Assembly: GCA_011391155.1 (NCBI GenBank)
Contig: JAABRA010000022.1
Location: forward strand, 1 to 48,701
DNA from: Burkholderiales bacterium
GTDB taxonomy: Bacteria; Pseudomonadota; Gammaproteobacteria; Burkholderiales; Burkholderiaceae_C
Reading direction: 5' to 3'
Length of the DNA: 48,701 nt
Within the stretch, counting starts at the first letter, position 1. Each line of letters begins with the position of its first letter. The notes under the pieces were generated by a model that was not told the DNA's origin, searched no databases, and saw nothing but the letters and a program-made list of their open reading frames with translations. The position numbers and the translations under genes are program-made. Of this stretch, positions 26,785 to 37,071 are shown piece by piece.

Positions 26785-28317
26785 TCAGAGCGGAATATTC
26801 CCGTGCTTGCGCCACGGATTTTCCAGCTTCTTGTCCTTGAGCATCACCAGGCTGCGGCAGATGCGCTTGCGGGTTTCGTGCGGCAGGATCACGTCGTCGA
26901 TGAAGCCGCGCGCGCCGGCGACGAACGGGTTGGCAAAGCGGGCCTTGTATTCAGCCTCCTTGGCGGCCAGCTTGGCCGGGTCGCCCTTGTCTTCGCGGAA
27001 GATGATTTCCACCGCGCCCTTGGCGCCCATCACCGCGATTTCGGCATTGGGCCAGGCAAAGTTGACATCGCCACGCAGGTGCTTGGAGGCCATCACGTCA
27101 TACGCGCCGCCGTAGGCCTTGCGGGTGATCACGGTAATCTTCGGCACCGTGCACTCGGCGTAGGCGTAGAGCAGCTTGGCCCCGTGCTTGATGATGCCGC
27201 CGTACTCCTGACTGGTGCCGGGCATGAAGCCGGGCACATCGACGAAGGTCACCACGGGAATGTTGAAGGCATCGCAGAATCGCACGAAACGCGCGGCCTT
27301 GATCGAACTCTTGATGTCCAGGCAGCCCGCGAGCACCAGCGGCTGGTTGGCCACGATGCCGATGGTCTGTCCGTCCATGCGACCGAAGCCGATCAGGATG
27401 TTCCTGGCGTATTCGGGCTGCAACTCGAAGAAGTCGCCGTCGTCCACCGTCTTGACGATCAGCTCCTTCATGTCATAGGGCTTGTTGGGGTTGTCGGGCA
27501 CCAGCGTGTCCAGGCTGAGTTCCATGCGGCCAGCCGGGTCGCCACTGGGGCGCACCGGGGACTTCTCGCGATTGTTCAGCGGCAGGTAGTTGTAAAGGCG
27601 GCGCAGCATCAGCAGCGCTTCCACGTCGTTCTCAAAAGCCAGATCGGCCACACCGCTCTTGGTCGTATGGGTAACGGCGCCGCCCAGTTCTTCGGCGGTC
27701 ACCTCCTCGTGCGTCACCGTCTTGACCACTTCGGGCCCGGTGACGAACATGTAGGAGCTGTCCTTGACCATGAAAATGAAGTCGGTCATGGCAGGGGAGT
27801 ACACCGCGCCACCCGCCGACGGGCCCATGATCATGCTGATCTGCGGCACCACGCCACTGGCCATCACGTTGCGCTGGAACACGTCGGCATAACCGCCCAG
27901 CGACGCCACGCCCTCCTGGATGCGGGCGCCGCCCGAATCGTTCAGGCCGATCACCGGCGCGCCGACCTTCATGGCCTGGTCCATGATCTTGCAGATCTTC
28001 TCGGCATGCGCCTCGCTCAGGGCACCGCCGAACACGGTGAAGTCCTGGCTGAAGACGAAAACCAGGCGGCCGTTGATCATGCCGTAGCCGGTGACCACGC
28101 CGTCGCCGGGAATCTTGTTGTCCTGCATGCCGAAATCGGCGCAGCGGTGCTCGACAAACATGTCCCATTCTTCGAAGGTGCCCTCATCGAGCAGCACTTC
28201 GAGGCGCTCGCGCGCGGTCAGCTTGCCCTTGCTGTGCTGCGCGTCGATGCGCTTCTGGCCACCGCCCAGGCGGGCCGCGGCGCGCTTCTTTTCCAGTTGT
28301 TCCAGGATGTCGTGCAT
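26785..28317 (-). CDS. pccB: Propionyl-CoA carboxylase beta (carboxyltransferase) subunit
   Basis: A 510-residue carboxyltransferase that moves CO2 from carboxybiotin on PccA to propionyl-CoA. The sequence shows the two crotonase-like halves with acyl-CoA and biotin pockets: [15 protein letters not shown] and G-P-S-A-G-G-A-V-Y in the first, D-V-P-G-F-M-P-G-T and K-A-Y-G-G-A-Y-D-V in the second. The length is typical. It follows meaB by 47 bases, a gap occupied by a dispersed repeat. Confidence 0.95.
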   Translation of the reverse strand: MHDILEQLEKKRAAARLGGGQKRIDAQHSKGKLTARERLEVLLDEGTFEEWDMFVEHRCADFGMQDNKIPGDGVVTGYGMINGRLVFVFSQDFTVFGGALSEAHAEKICKIMDQAMKVGAPVIGLNDSGGARIQEGVASLGGYADVFQRNVMASGVVPQISMIMGPSAGGAVYSPAMTDFIFMVKDSSYMFVTGPEVVKTVTHEEVTAEELGGAVTHTTKSGVADLAFENDVEALLMLRRLYNYLPLNNREKSPVRPSGDPAGRMELSLDTLVPDNPNKPYDMKELIVKTVDDGDFFELQPEYARNILIGFGRMDGQTIGIVANQPLVLAGCLDIKSSIKAARFVRFCDAFNIPVVTFVDVPGFMPGTSQEYGGIIKHGAKLLYAYAECTVPKITVITRKAYGGAYDVMASKHLRGDVNFAWPNAEIAVMGAKGAVEIIFREDKGDPAKLAAKEAEYKARFANPFVAGARGFIDDVILPHETRKRICRSLVMLKDKKLENPWRKHGNIPL

Positions 28318-28352
28318 GGTTGGTCCTCTAGTGAAATTTTCAGTTATCTCTT

Positions 28353-28399
28353 TTTAATAGCTGACTATGACCGATTGACGCTGGCATAGAGCAAGTTTC
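28353..28399 (+). repeat. Dispersed 47-base repeat, copy 3 (pccB/meaB junction)
   Basis: TTTAATAGCTGAC at the start, GACC at 28369, then GATTGACGCTGGCATAGAGC and AAGTTTC. It matches the copy at 39352 at 34 of 47 positions without gaps. It covers the short pccB/meaB gap and the last codons of meaB, in antisense orientation to that gene. Confidence 0.65.
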
Positions 28400-29414
28400 G
28401 TGCTGCAGTGGAGGCCGCAATCGTGCCTTCGCGCACCTGCTGCTCCAGCGCGGGCAGCAGTTCGCGTACCTGCGGGTTCTGACGAAAAGCCTGCTTGAGT
28501 CCGGCGTCGATGCGTTCCCACATCCACGCCAGTGACTGCTGGTGGCGGCGTTTCTCCAGCCTGCCATCGGCTTTCTGCAGCCGGGTGAATTCCGTCACGG
28601 CCGCCCAGAAGGCGTCGACGCCCTGCCCGTTCAAAGCGCTAAGCTGCAGCGCCTTGGGATGCCAGTGCTGATCGTCGTGCGAGCCAAACATGCCCAGCAA
28701 CTGCATGGCCGACGTGATCTGGAGCATCGCGCGCTGGGCTGACGGGGCATCGATGTCGCACTTGTTGATCAGCACCAGATCGGCCAGCTCCATCACGCCC
28801 TTCTTGATGGCCTGGAGGTCGTCCCCGGCATTGGGCAGCTGCATCAGCACGAACATGTCGGTCATGCCCGACACTGCCGTCTCGCTCTGGCCCACGCCCA
28901 CGGTCTCGACAATCACCACGTCGTAGCCCGCGGCTTCGCAGACCAGCATGGCCTCGCGGGTTTTTTCGGCAACGCCGCCAAGGGTGCCGCTGCTGGGGCT
29001 GGGACGGATGTAGGCGTTTTCATGCACCGACAGGCGCTCCATGCGCGTCTTGTCGCCCAGGATCGACCCGCCCGACACGGTGCTCGACGGGTCCACCGCC
29101 AGCACGGCTACACGGTGACTTTTCTCGATCAGGTACCGGCCCAACGCCTCAATGAAGGTGGACTTGCCCACGCCCGGCACGCCACTGATGCCCAGGCGCA
29201 TGGATTTGCCCGTGTAGGGCAGCAAAGCCGTCAACAGTTCATCCGCCTGCGCCCGGTGGTCGGCTCGGGTGGATTCGAGCAGCGTGATGGCCTTGGCGAT
29301 GGCGCGGCGTTGTCGGGGGCCGTCGCTCGCCGTGATCGCCTGCACGGAAACAGGGGCACCAGAAACCAGGATCAGATTCCCGTCTCGATCAGCCTTGCGT
29401 GTCGCCGTCGGCAT
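28365..29414 (-). CDS. meaB: Methylmalonyl-CoA mutase-associated GTPase
   Basis: A 349-residue G3E-family GTPase that protects methylmalonyl-CoA mutase and gates its B12 cofactor. Walker A is [12 protein letters not shown] at about 78-89, the metal-binding segment is [12 protein letters not shown] and the guanine-specificity motif is N-K-C-D. The length is normal. It lies 65 bases downstream of the mutase gene. The final codons overlap a dispersed repeat. Confidence 0.95.
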   Translation of the reverse strand: MPTATRKADRDGNLILVSGAPVSVQAITASDGPRQRRAIAKAITLLESTRADHRAQADELLTALLPYTGKSMRLGISGVPGVGKSTFIEALGRYLIEKSHRVAVLAVDPSSTVSGGSILGDKTRMERLSVHENAYIRPSPSSGTLGGVAEKTREAMLVCEAAGYDVVIVETVGVGQSETAVSGMTDMFVLMQLPNAGDDLQAIKKGVMELADLVLINKCDIDAPSAQRAMLQITSAMQLLGMFGSHDDQHWHPKALQLSALNGQGVDAFWAAVTEFTRLQKADGRLEKRRHQQSLAWMWERIDAGLKQAFRQNPQVRELLPALEQQVREGTIAASTAARNLLYASVNRS

Positions 29415-29479
29415 ATTTTTGTCGTGTCCAGGGGTTTGGCATCAATGTCCGTGCAAGCTCAGCCTGAACGGGTTGGCCT

Positions 29480-31636
29480 TCAGCCAATGGCTTTCTTGAT
29501 CTGCTCCAGCACGTCCTTGGCGCTGGCCGGGATCGGGGTGCCGGGGCCGTAGATGCCCTTGACGCCGGCTTCATAAAGCATCTCGTAGTCCTGCCGCGGA
29601 ATCACGCCGCCGACAAAAACGACGATGTCGTCCGCGCCTTGCTTCTTCAGCTCGGCGATGATGGCGGGCACCAGCGTCTTGTGGCCGGCGGCCAGGGTGG
29701 AGACACCCACGGCATGCACGTCGTTCTCAATCGCCTGGCGGGCGCATTCTTCGGGGGTCTGGAACAGCGGGCCCATGTCCACGTCGAAGCCGAGGTCGGC
29801 AAAGGCAGTGGCCACCACCTTGGCGCCGCGGTCGTGCCCGTCCTGGCCCAGCTTGGAAATCATCACGCGCGGGCGGCGGCCCTGCGCTTCTGCGAAATCG
29901 GCGATCTCTTGCTTGAGCTGGTCCCAGCCTTCGGCGGAGTCATAAGCGGCAGCGTACACACCGGTCACCTTTTGTGTATCGGCGCGGTGGCGCCCGTAAA
30001 CCTTCTCCAATGCATCGCTCACCTCGCCCACCGTGGCGCGCAGGCGCACGGCCTGGATGGTGAGGTCCAGCAGGTTGCCGCCGCCGGTTTCCGCGGCAGC
30101 CGTCAGGGCTTCCAGCGCAGCCTGCACCTTGGCGGAATCACGGCTGGCCTTGATCGTCTTCAGCCGTTCAATCTGACCGTCGCGCACGGCCACGTTGTCG
30201 ATATCGCGGGACTCGATGGCGTCTTCGGTCTTGAGCTTGTACTTGTTGACGCCGACGATCACGTCCTTGCCCGAATCGATGCGTGCCTGCTTCTCGGCGG
30301 CCGCCGCCTCGATCTTCAGTTTCGCCCAGCCGCTGTCCACGGCCTTGGTCATGCCACCCATGGCCTCGACTTCCTCGATGATGGCCCAGGCGGCGTCCGC
30401 CATGTCCTGGGTCAGTTTCTCCATCATGTAGCTGCCCGCCCAGGGGTCCACCACGTTGGTGATGTGGGTCTCTTCCTGAATGATGAGCTGGGTGTTGCGG
30501 GCGATGCGCGAACTGAACTCGGTCGGCAAGGCAATGGCCTCATCGAGGGCATTGGTGTGCAGCGACTGCGTGCCGCCAAACACCGCGGCCATCGCCTCGA
30601 TGGTGGTGCGCACCACGTTGTTGTACGGGTCCTGCTCGGTCAGGCTCCAGCCGCTGGTCTGGCAGTGGGTGCGCAGCATCAGGCTCTTCGGGCTCTTGGC
30701 GTCGAAGCCCTTCATGATGCGGCACCACAACAGGCGGGCCGCACGCATCTTGGCGATTTCCAGGTAGAAATTCATGCCGATCGCCCAGAAGAACGAAAGG
30801 CGGCCGGCAAACCCATCCACGTCCATGCCCTTGGCAATGGCCGTCTTCACATACTCCTTGCCGTCAGCCAGCGTGAAGGCCAATTCAAGTGCCTGGTTGG
30901 CGCCGGCTTCCTGCATGTGGTAGCCGGAAATGCTGATCGAGTTGAACTTCGGCATGTGCCTGGCCGTGTACTCGATGATGTCGCCGATGATGCGCATGCT
31001 CGGTGCCGGCGGGTAGATATAGGTGTTGCGAACCATGAACTCCTTGAGGATGTCGTTCTGGATCGTTCCACTCAGGCTTGCCTGGCTCACGCCCTGCTCT
31101 TCGGCCGCCACCACGTAGCCCGCCAGCACCGGCAGCACCGCGCCATTCATGGTCATCGAAACCGACACCTTGTCCAGCGGAATCTGGTTGAACAGCACCT
31201 TCATGTCCTCGACCGAATCGATCGCGACGCCGGCCTTGCCCACGTCACCGGTCACGCGGGGGTGGTCGGAGTCATAGCCCCGGTGCGTGGCCAGGTCGAA
31301 CGCCACCGACACGCCCTGCCCGCCAGCCGCCAGCGCCTTGCGGTAGAACGCGTTGGATTCTTCGGCCGTAGAGAAACCCGCATACTGTCGGATCGTCCAT
31401 GGGCGCACCGCATACATGGTGGCCTGCGGGCCGCGTAGGAAAGGCTCGAAACCCGGCAGGGTGTTGGCGTACGGCAGTTCCCGGGTGTCTTCGGCGGTGT
31501 ACAGGGGCTTGACGCTGATGCCATCTGGCGTGACCCAGTTCAGGGCGTCGACCTGGCCACCGGGCGCGGATTTCGCAGCGGCTTTTGCCCACGCTTCTAG
31601 GCTGGCGGGGGCGAATTCGGGCTTGTTTGAGCTCAT
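29480..31636 (-). CDS. scpA: Methylmalonyl-CoA mutase (single-chain, B12-dependent)
   Basis: A 718-residue mutase converting (R)-methylmalonyl-CoA to succinyl-CoA. The N-terminal TIM barrel binds the CoA ester ([19 protein letters not shown]); the C-terminal B12 domain has the cobalt-ligand motif D-G-H-D-R-G near residue 610 followed by the G-G-V-I-P loop. ATG 31636 (M-S-S-N-K-P-E-F) is chosen over an upstream in-frame ATG that adds 21 atypical residues. It heads the propionate unit and is divergent from a GntR regulator. Confidence 0.95.
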   Translation of the reverse strand: MSSNKPEFAPASLEAWAKAAAKSAPGGQVDALNWVTPDGISVKPLYTAEDTRELPYANTLPGFEPFLRGPQATMYAVRPWTIRQYAGFSTAEESNAFYRKALAAGGQGVSVAFDLATHRGYDSDHPRVTGDVGKAGVAIDSVEDMKVLFNQIPLDKVSVSMTMNGAVLPVLAGYVVAAEEQGVSQASLSGTIQNDILKEFMVRNTYIYPPAPSMRIIGDIIEYTARHMPKFNSISISGYHMQEAGANQALELAFTLADGKEYVKTAIAKGMDVDGFAGRLSFFWAIGMNFYLEIAKMRAARLLWCRIMKGFDAKSPKSLMLRTHCQTSGWSLTEQDPYNNVVRTTIEAMAAVFGGTQSLHTNALDEAIALPTEFSSRIARNTQLIIQEETHITNVVDPWAGSYMMEKLTQDMADAAWAIIEEVEAMGGMTKAVDSGWAKLKIEAAAAEKQARIDSGKDVIVGVNKYKLKTEDAIESRDIDNVAVRDGQIERLKTIKASRDSAKVQAALEALTAAAETGGGNLLDLTIQAVRLRATVGEVSDALEKVYGRHRADTQKVTGVYAAAYDSAEGWDQLKQEIADFAEAQGRRPRVMISKLGQDGHDRGAKVVATAFADLGFDVDMGPLFQTPEECARQAIENDVHAVGVSTLAAGHKTLVPAIIAELKKQGADDIVVFVGGVIPRQDYEMLYEAGVKGIYGPGTPIPASAKDVLEQIKKAIG

Positions 31637-31780
31637 GGCGGAACGGCTTTCTGCAGGGGCGAAACACCACGCCAGCACCGGCGCGGGCGGGTTCGGCAAG
31701 TCGCCGGAAGTTTACATCATTCATAATTATTGATGCAAAATATTCCATCCGACTTACAATTCGGGGCAACCTGACCACTT
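31637..31780. promoter_or_regulatory. Divergent promoter region between the mutase and GntR genes
   Basis: An AT-rich block at 31712-31760 stands out from GC-rich flanks. It contains the dyad CATCA-N11-TGATG at 31715-31735 and a -10-like TACAAT at 31755-31760 for the GntR gene. A GntR-family operator controlling both directions is the expected arrangement, but no known consensus is matched exactly. Confidence 0.4.
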
Positions 31781-32416
31781 ATGTCCGCCCTGTCCCTTGC
31801 CCCCCGTGCCCTTTACGAAGAAGTCGCCGAACTGCTGCGGCAACGCATCTTCCAGCGCGAACTGGAGCCCGGCAGCTGGATTGACGAGCTGAAGCTGGCC
31901 GAGGCCTACGGCATCAGCCGCACGCCCTTGCGCGAAGCGCTGAAAGTGCTGGCGGCCGAGGGCCTGGTGACCATGAAGGTGCGGCGCGGCGCCTACGTGA
32001 CCGAGGTGTCGGAGAAAGACCTGAGCGACGTCTACCACCTGCTCAGCCTGCTGGAGTCCGACGCGGCCGGCGTGGTGGCACGCGTGGCCACCGACGCGGA
32101 AATGGACGAACTCAAGACCCTGCACACCGAGCTCGAAGCCGCCGCCAGTGACCGCGACCGCTTCTTCGCGCTGAACGAGCGCTTCCACATGCGGCTGCTG
32201 GAGATCGCCGACAACCGCTGGCGCAACCAGATGGTGGCCGACCTGCGAAAGGTCATGAAGCTCAACCGCCACAATTCCCTGTTCAAGGCCGGTCGCATCG
32301 AGGAATCGCTGGCCGAGCACCGCGCCATCATGAAGGCACTGGCCGCGCGCGATCCGAAGGCCACCAGCGTTCGCATGCGCGAGCATTTCAGCAACGGGCT
32401 TGAAGCCGCTGTCTGA
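31781..32416 (+). CDS. GntR-family transcriptional regulator (FadR/FCD subfamily)
   Basis: A 211-residue regulator with an N-terminal winged helix (L-A-E-A-Y-G-I-S-R-T-P-L-R-E-A-L-K-V-L) and an all-helical C-terminal FCD ligand domain whose metal-site residues include the Asp in E-S-D-A, and H-M-R-L-L and E-H-R-A-I-M histidines. Such proteins sense small organic acids. Its position, divergent from the mutase, suggests control of the propionyl-CoA/methylmalonyl-CoA genes. The ligand is unknown. Confidence 0.92.
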   Translation: MSALSLAPRALYEEVAELLRQRIFQRELEPGSWIDELKLAEAYGISRTPLREALKVLAAEGLVTMKVRRGAYVTEVSEKDLSDVYHLLSLLESDAAGVVARVATDAEMDELKTLHTELEAAASDRDRFFALNERFHMRLLEIADNRWRNQMVADLRKVMKLNRHNSLFKAGRIEESLAEHRAIMKALAARDPKATSVRMREHFSNGLEAAV

Positions 32417-32545
32417 GCGCTTCGGACCGGCGGCTGGGTTCGGTTGCCGGAGGGCGACCCTGTCGCCTGTGCCCCGGCCCGCGTGTCGCTGGCGACGGTG
32501 AGCTGCTGGCCCTCCCGCACGGCAGCAAGCTAAAACCAATCCTCA

Positions 32546-32593
32546 ATCCATAGCAAAGAATGACCTTCCGACGCTGGGAAGGGCATGATTTTG
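32546..32593 (+). repeat. Dispersed 47-base repeat, copy 4 (GntR/dusA gap)
   Basis: ATCCATAGC, TGACC at 32561 and CCGACGCTGGGAAGGGC align without gaps with the other copies; the end reads ATTTTG. It lies in the gap between the convergent regulator and dusA genes, where coding constraint cannot explain the similarity. Confidence 0.6.
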
Positions 32594-32609
32594 TTCATAA
32601 AAAACCGTT

Positions 32610-33611
32610 TCAACCCTCTTCAGCCGCAAACTGCCGCGCCATCGCCCACACGTCCCGTGCCGGCAGCGCTTTCAAATGGTGGTCGCTCCAGATCTGGCGC
32701 CACCGCCGGGCACCACGCAAGCCGTGGCGCAGACCCAGCATGTGGCGTGCGACGGCGGACCAGGGCGTGCCGTCTTCCTCGAACTCTCGTTCCATATAGG
32801 CCACCATCTGTTCCTCGACCGCCTCGCGCGTCAGCACGCCGGGGGCCGCACCATAGAAGACTTCGTCCCACCCCGCCAGCAGCCAGGGGTTGTGATACGC
32901 CTCGCGACCGACCATCACACCGTCCACATGCTGCAGGTGATCGGCGATCTGCGCCTGGGTGGTGATGCCACCGTTCACGCTGATGGTGAGCGCGGGGAAA
33001 TCACGCTTGAGCTGGTAAGCCAGCGCATAGCGCAACGGCGGGATGTCGCGGTTTTCCTTCGGGCTCAGGCCATCCAGCCAGGCGTTGCGGGCATGCACGA
33101 TGAAGACCCTGCAGCCGGCATCACTGACCCGCCCGACGAAGTCGCGCACAAAATCGTAGCTCTCGATCCGGTCGATGCCGATGCGATGCTTCACCGTCAC
33201 AGGGATGCTCACCGCGTCCAGCATGGCCTTGACACCGTCGGCCACCAGCGCGGGCTCGGCCATCAGGCAGGCACCAAACGCGCCGCGCTGCACGCGCACG
33301 CTCGGGCAGCCGCAGTTGAGGTTGATCTCGTCGTAGCCCCAGTCCTGGCCGATTTTCGCCGCGCGGGCCAGGTCAGCCGGCTCGCTGCCCCCGAGTTGCA
33401 GCGCCACCGGATGCTCTGTCGCGTCAAAGCGCAAATGCTGGCGCAGGTCGCCGTGCAGCAGCGCGCCGGTGCTGACCATCTCGGTGTACAACAAGGCGTT
33501 TTTCGTGAGCAGGCGGTGAAAGTAGCGGCAATGTTTATCGGTCCACGCCATCATCGGGGCAACGGACAGTCGCCAGGGGCTGCAGGCAGATTGGGATGAC
33601 GGCGCGGACAT
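32610..33611 (-). CDS. dusA: tRNA-dihydrouridine(20/20a) synthase
   Basis: A 333-residue FMN enzyme reducing uridine 20/20a in the tRNA D-loop. It begins with the flavin-binding barrel (S-V-A-P-M-M-A-W-T-D-K-H-C-R) and has the catalytic Cys in N-L-N-C-G-C-P-S and the V-K-H-R-I-G-I-D segment typical of the DusA subgroup. The length is normal. The next gene upstream ends nine bases before its start. Confidence 0.95.
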   Translation of the reverse strand: MSAPSSQSACSPWRLSVAPMMAWTDKHCRYFHRLLTKNALLYTEMVSTGALLHGDLRQHLRFDATEHPVALQLGGSEPADLARAAKIGQDWGYDEINLNCGCPSVRVQRGAFGACLMAEPALVADGVKAMLDAVSIPVTVKHRIGIDRIESYDFVRDFVGRVSDAGCRVFIVHARNAWLDGLSPKENRDIPPLRYALAYQLKRDFPALTISVNGGITTQAQIADHLQHVDGVMVGREAYHNPWLLAGWDEVFYGAAPGVLTREAVEEQMVAYMEREFEEDGTPWSAVARHMLGLRHGLRGARRWRQIWSDHHLKALPARDVWAMARQFAAEEG

Positions 33612-33620
33612 GGGCAGAAA

Positions 33621-34943
33621 TTATCCCAGCCAGGCCAGCACGCCCTGCGCCGCCCGCCGACCGGTCGCGAAACTGGCCGTGAGCAAGTAGCCGCCGGTGG
33701 GCGCTTCCCAGTCCAGCATCTCGCCGGCGCAAAACACACCGGGAAGACTTTTCAGCATCAGTCCGTCGTCCATGGCCTCGAAGGGCACCCCTCCGGCGCT
33801 GCTGATGGCCTCGTCGATGGGCCGGGTTGCCACCACACGCACGGGCAGCGCCTTGATGGCCCCGGCTAAGGCCTCAGGCCGGGCCATCGCTTCCCTGGGC
33901 AGCAGTTCGTGCAACAGTGCCATCTTGATGCCGTCCAGGTGCAGCCGGCTTTTCAGGTGGCTGGTGAGGCTGCGCGAGCCGCGCGGATGGCGCACCTCGG
34001 CCAGCACCTTGTCCAGCGGCCGGTCGGGCAGCAGGTCGAGCGCGAACGTCGCACTGCCGGTCGCAGCGATCTGGTCCCGCAACAGGCTGGAGACGGCGTA
34101 GATCAGGCTGCCTTCCACGCCGGTGGCCGTGGCGACAAATTCGCCTTTTTTGTCAAAGCTGCGCCCCAACCCGTCCTTGAAGTGGATCGCCACCGACTTG
34201 AACGGCTGGCCCGCAAAGCGGCTGCTGAAATGGCCGGACCAGCCCCTGGGGGCACTGCTTTCGCCGTGGCCATTCCCTTCGTCCGCGCTCCGGTCCTGCC
34301 CGGCCACGTCGAAGCCGCAATTGGCGGGCAGCAGCGGTGCCACCGGCACGCCAGCCGCCCGCAGCCATGGCACCCAGGCGCCGTCGGAGCCCAGCCGGGA
34401 CCAACTGGCACCGCCCAGCGCCAGCAGTGTGGCGCGCGCCAACACGGCCTTGCGGCCCGTCGGCGTATCGAACAGCAATCCGCCCGCGGCGTCCAGCCCC
34501 AGCCAGCGATGGCGCATATGGAATAGCACGGGCACGGCGGTCTTGCCTGCGGGGTGGCGCAGCCGGTGCAGCCAGGCACGCAGCAAGGGCGCCGCTTTCA
34601 TGTCCGTGGGAAACACCCGGCCGGTGCTGCCGATGAAGGTCTCGATGCCCAACCCCGCGGCCCAGGCTTGCAGGGCGTCCGGGCCACATTCGGCCAGCAG
34701 CGGCTCGATGGCGGCGCGACGGGCCCCGAAGCGGGACGCGAAGGCCTCTGGCCCTTCGGAGTGCGTCAGATTCAGGCCACCTTTGCCCGCCAGCAGGAAC
34801 TTGCGGCCGACCGACGGCATGCCGTCAAACAGGTGCACCGCCACGCCCGCTGCGGACAGCACTTCGGCCGCCATCAGCCCGGCCGGGCCACCGCCGATGA
34901 TGGCGACGTCTACAGAATCTTGGGGCAAGGTCAGGGCGGTCAT
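33621..34943 (-). CDS. HI0933-type FAD flavoprotein (TIGR03862-like)
   Basis: A 440-residue FAD protein. The Rossmann motif I-I-G-G-G-P-A-G-L-M-A-A-E-V-L starts at about residue 14, followed by G-R-K-F-L-L-A-G-K-G-G-L-N-L-T-H-S, the signature of the HI0933/BaiN-like family, and a C-terminal G-V-F-C-A-G-E-M-L-D-W-E-A-P-T-G-G-Y FAD-closing segment. ATG 34943 begins the family N-terminus. The physiological substrate of this family is unknown; a reductase acting on small unsaturated molecules is the best guess. Confidence 0.88.
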   Translation of the reverse strand: MTALTLPQDSVDVAIIGGGPAGLMAAEVLSAAGVAVHLFDGMPSVGRKFLLAGKGGLNLTHSEGPEAFASRFGARRAAIEPLLAECGPDALQAWAAGLGIETFIGSTGRVFPTDMKAAPLLRAWLHRLRHPAGKTAVPVLFHMRHRWLGLDAAGGLLFDTPTGRKAVLARATLLALGGASWSRLGSDGAWVPWLRAAGVPVAPLLPANCGFDVAGQDRSADEGNGHGESSAPRGWSGHFSSRFAGQPFKSVAIHFKDGLGRSFDKKGEFVATATGVEGSLIYAVSSLLRDQIAATGSATFALDLLPDRPLDKVLAEVRHPRGSRSLTSHLKSRLHLDGIKMALLHELLPREAMARPEALAGAIKALPVRVVATRPIDEAISSAGGVPFEAMDDGLMLKSLPGVFCAGEMLDWEAPTGGYLLTASFATGRRAAQGVLAWLG

Positions 34944-35059
34944 TTCATCAGGATTGTGCGTCGACGATGCGGATCTCGGCACCGGCGTCGGGTAAGGCCC
35001 TTGGAAACCAGGATACGACCCTGCCGCCGTGGAGCATCCACAGCGCCGGGGGCACACAC

Positions 35060-35085
35060 AAAAAAGCCGGCTCCAGGCCGGCTTT
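35060..35085 (-). terminator. Terminator downstream of sodB
   Basis: On the minus strand AAAGCCGGC pairs perfectly with GCCGGCTTT around a five-base loop and is followed by more T. It starts 20 bases after the sodB stop and isolates sodB from the flavoprotein gene. Confidence 0.88.
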
Positions 35086-35104
35086 GCTGCGATTGACCAG
35101 CAGA

Positions 35105-35686
35105 TCAGGCGAAATTGGCCTCGGCAAAGCTCCAGTTCACCAGTTTGTCGAGGAAGGTCTCGACAAACTTCGGGCGCATGTTGCGGTAGTCAATGTAGTA
35201 GGCGTGTTCCCACACATCGACGGTCAGCAGTGCCTTGTCGGCGGTGGTCAGCGGCGTACCGGCGGCACCCATGTTGACGATATCGACCGAACCGTCGGCC
35301 TTTTTCACCAGCCAGGTCCAGCCCGAGCCAAAATTGCCCACGGCCGACTTCACGAAGGCCTCCTTGAACGCGGCATAGCTGCCCCATTTGGCGTTGATGG
35401 CCGCGGCCAGCGCGCCGGAAGGCTCGCCACCGCCGTTGGGCTTCATGCAGTTCCAGAAGAAGGTGTGGTTCCAGATCTGGGCCGAGTTGTTGTAGATGCC
35501 GCCGCTGGAGGTCTTGATGATCTCCTCGAGCGACTTGTTCTCGAATTCGGTGCCCTTTTGCAGGTTGTTCAGGTTCACCACGTAGGCGTTGTGGTGCTTG
35601 CCATGGTGAAACTCCAGCGTTTCCTGGGAGTAGCTGGGCGCCAGGGCGTCGATGGCGTAAGGCAGTGCGGGCAGGGTGTGTTCCAT
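35105..35686 (-). CDS. sodB: Superoxide dismutase (Fe type)
   Basis: A 193-residue cytoplasmic superoxide dismutase. The metal ligands are H27 (F-H-H-G-K-H-H), H74 (W-N-H-T-F-F-W) and the D-x3-H pair in [11 protein letters not shown]. The pattern W-N-H-T-F-F-W-N-C and the length are those of Fe-dependent SodB rather than Mn SodA. It is followed by a strong terminator and is probably monocistronic. Confidence 0.95.
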   Translation of the reverse strand: MEHTLPALPYAIDALAPSYSQETLEFHHGKHHNAYVVNLNNLQKGTEFENKSLEEIIKTSSGGIYNNSAQIWNHTFFWNCMKPNGGGEPSGALAAAINAKWGSYAAFKEAFVKSAVGNFGSGWTWLVKKADGSVDIVNMGAAGTPLTTADKALLTVDVWEHAYYIDYRNMRPKFVETFLDKLVNWSFAEANFA

Positions 35687-35745
35687 GGGGTCCTCGTGAG
35701 TTGGTTTGACAGGAATCGGTCGGTCAGGACCCCGATTGTAGGAAG

Positions 35746-37071
35746 TTACAGCAGACGCCGCTGCGTCACGCTCACATCAACCGTGCCGTCGGCAAGGGTG
35801 GCCTGAAGCGCCTGACCCGGGTGTGTCTGGCGGGCGCTGGTGACGGCGTGGCCGGCATCGTCCGTCAGCCAGGCATAGCCGCGCTGCAGCACCAGGCGCG
35901 GGTCGAGCGACTGCAGGCGCAAGCCTGCCCGGTCCAGGCGGTCGTGCCGGCGCACCATTTGTTGCTCGATCTTCTGGGGGAATTCAGCCGAAAGTCGGTG
36001 CCATTCGGTCGTGAGCCGCTCCAGCCGCAACAGCGTTCCATGGCGCAGGCGCTGGGCCTGGCGCGACAGCAGCATCTGCTGGCGCGCCACCAGCGCCGAC
36101 GGCCGGCCGAGTCGGGACGCTGCCATGTCCAGCCGCTGGCTCTGCGTGTCGAGCAGGCGCTGGCTGGCGTCAAGCATCCGCCCGGCGATCAGCTCCAGGG
36201 CGCCAAGCCAGACGTCGCGTGGCTGGGCGGCCAGTTCGGCGGCCGCCGTCGGGGTCGGCGCGCGCAGGTCCGCCACAAAATCCGCGATCGTGAAATCGGT
36301 CTCGTGACCCACGCCGCAGACCACCGGTACCGGACTCAGGGCCAGGGTTCTGGCGAGTTGCTCATCATTGAACGACCAGAGGTCTTCCATTGACCCGCCG
36401 CCACGCACCAGCAGGATCACGTCCACTGGCGGCGAGCCTGCGAAGGCCTGTTCAGCGGTGCTGCCGCCTCCCGCAGGCGCGAGCCGGTACAGCGCCGAGA
36501 GCGCGTGCACCAGTTCAGCGGGCGCCGCAGCGCCCTGCACGGCCGCCGGCGCCACCACCACCGGGATATGCGGCACCCGCCGCTGCAAGGCCGTGACCAC
36601 GTCGTGCAGGGCGGCGGCCCCCAGCGAGGTTACGAGCCCGATAGCCCGCGGCATCATCGGCAGCGGCCGTTTGCGCGCGGCGTCAAACAGTCCCTCCGAC
36701 TCCAGCTTTGCCTTGAGGCGCAAAAACTGCTCGAACAGCGCGCCCTGCCCGGCCCGCTGCAGGCTTTCCACGATCAACTGCAGGTCGCCCCGGGCCTCGT
36801 AGACACCCAGACGCCCGCGCAGCTCGACCTGGTCACCGTCGCGCGGCACAAAATCGAGCAGGCTGGCGGCCCGGCGGAACATGGCGCAGCGGATCTGGCC
36901 GGTTTCGTCCTTGATCGAGAAGTAACAATGCCCGCTGGAGGCGCGTGAGAAGCCCGAAACCTCGCCGCGCACCGCGACCGGATTGAAGCGGGCATCCAGC
37001 GCGTCAGCCACGGCGCGGCACAGCGCGCCAACTTGCCAGATTCGTGGCGCCAATGCTGGGTTCTCAGGCAT
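35746..37071 (-). CDS. xseA: Exodeoxyribonuclease VII large subunit
   Basis: A 441-residue catalytic subunit of exonuclease VII, which degrades single-stranded DNA from both ends. An N-terminal OB fold ([16 protein letters not shown]) is followed by the catalytic core with [15 protein letters not shown] and [24 protein letters not shown], then a long coiled coil. ATG 37071 is preferred over TTG 37080. No xseB is near. Confidence 0.96.
   Translation of the reverse strand: MPENPALAPRIWQVGALCRAVADALDARFNPVAVRGEVSGFSRASSGHCYFSIKDETGQIRCAMFRRAASLLDFVPRDGDQVELRGRLGVYEARGDLQLIVESLQRAGQGALFEQFLRLKAKLESEGLFDAARKRPLPMMPRAIGLVTSLGAAALHDVVTALQRRVPHIPVVVAPAAVQGAAAPAELVHALSALYRLAPAGGGSTAEQAFAGSPPVDVILLVRGGGSMEDLWSFNDEQLARTLALSPVPVVCGVGHETDFTIADFVADLRAPTPTAAAELAAQPRDVWLGALELIAGRMLDASQRLLDTQSQRLDMAASRLGRPSALVARQQMLLSRQAQRLRHGTLLRLERLTTEWHRLSAEFPQKIEQQMVRRHDRLDRAGLRLQSLDPRLVLQRGYAWLTDDAGHAVTSARQTHPGQALQATLADGTVDVSVTQRRLL

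Noticed and set aside
26453-26815. Open frames in the pccB-pccA gap
   Set aside because: They overlap the hairpin elements and pccB, are Arg/Ser/Pro-rich and have no start-site support.
29639-31438. 599-codon open frame on the plus strand opposite methylmalonyl-CoA mutase
   Set aside because: Same type of shadow; the mutase frame is complete and conserved, the plus frame is a compositionally skewed His/Gly/Arg string.
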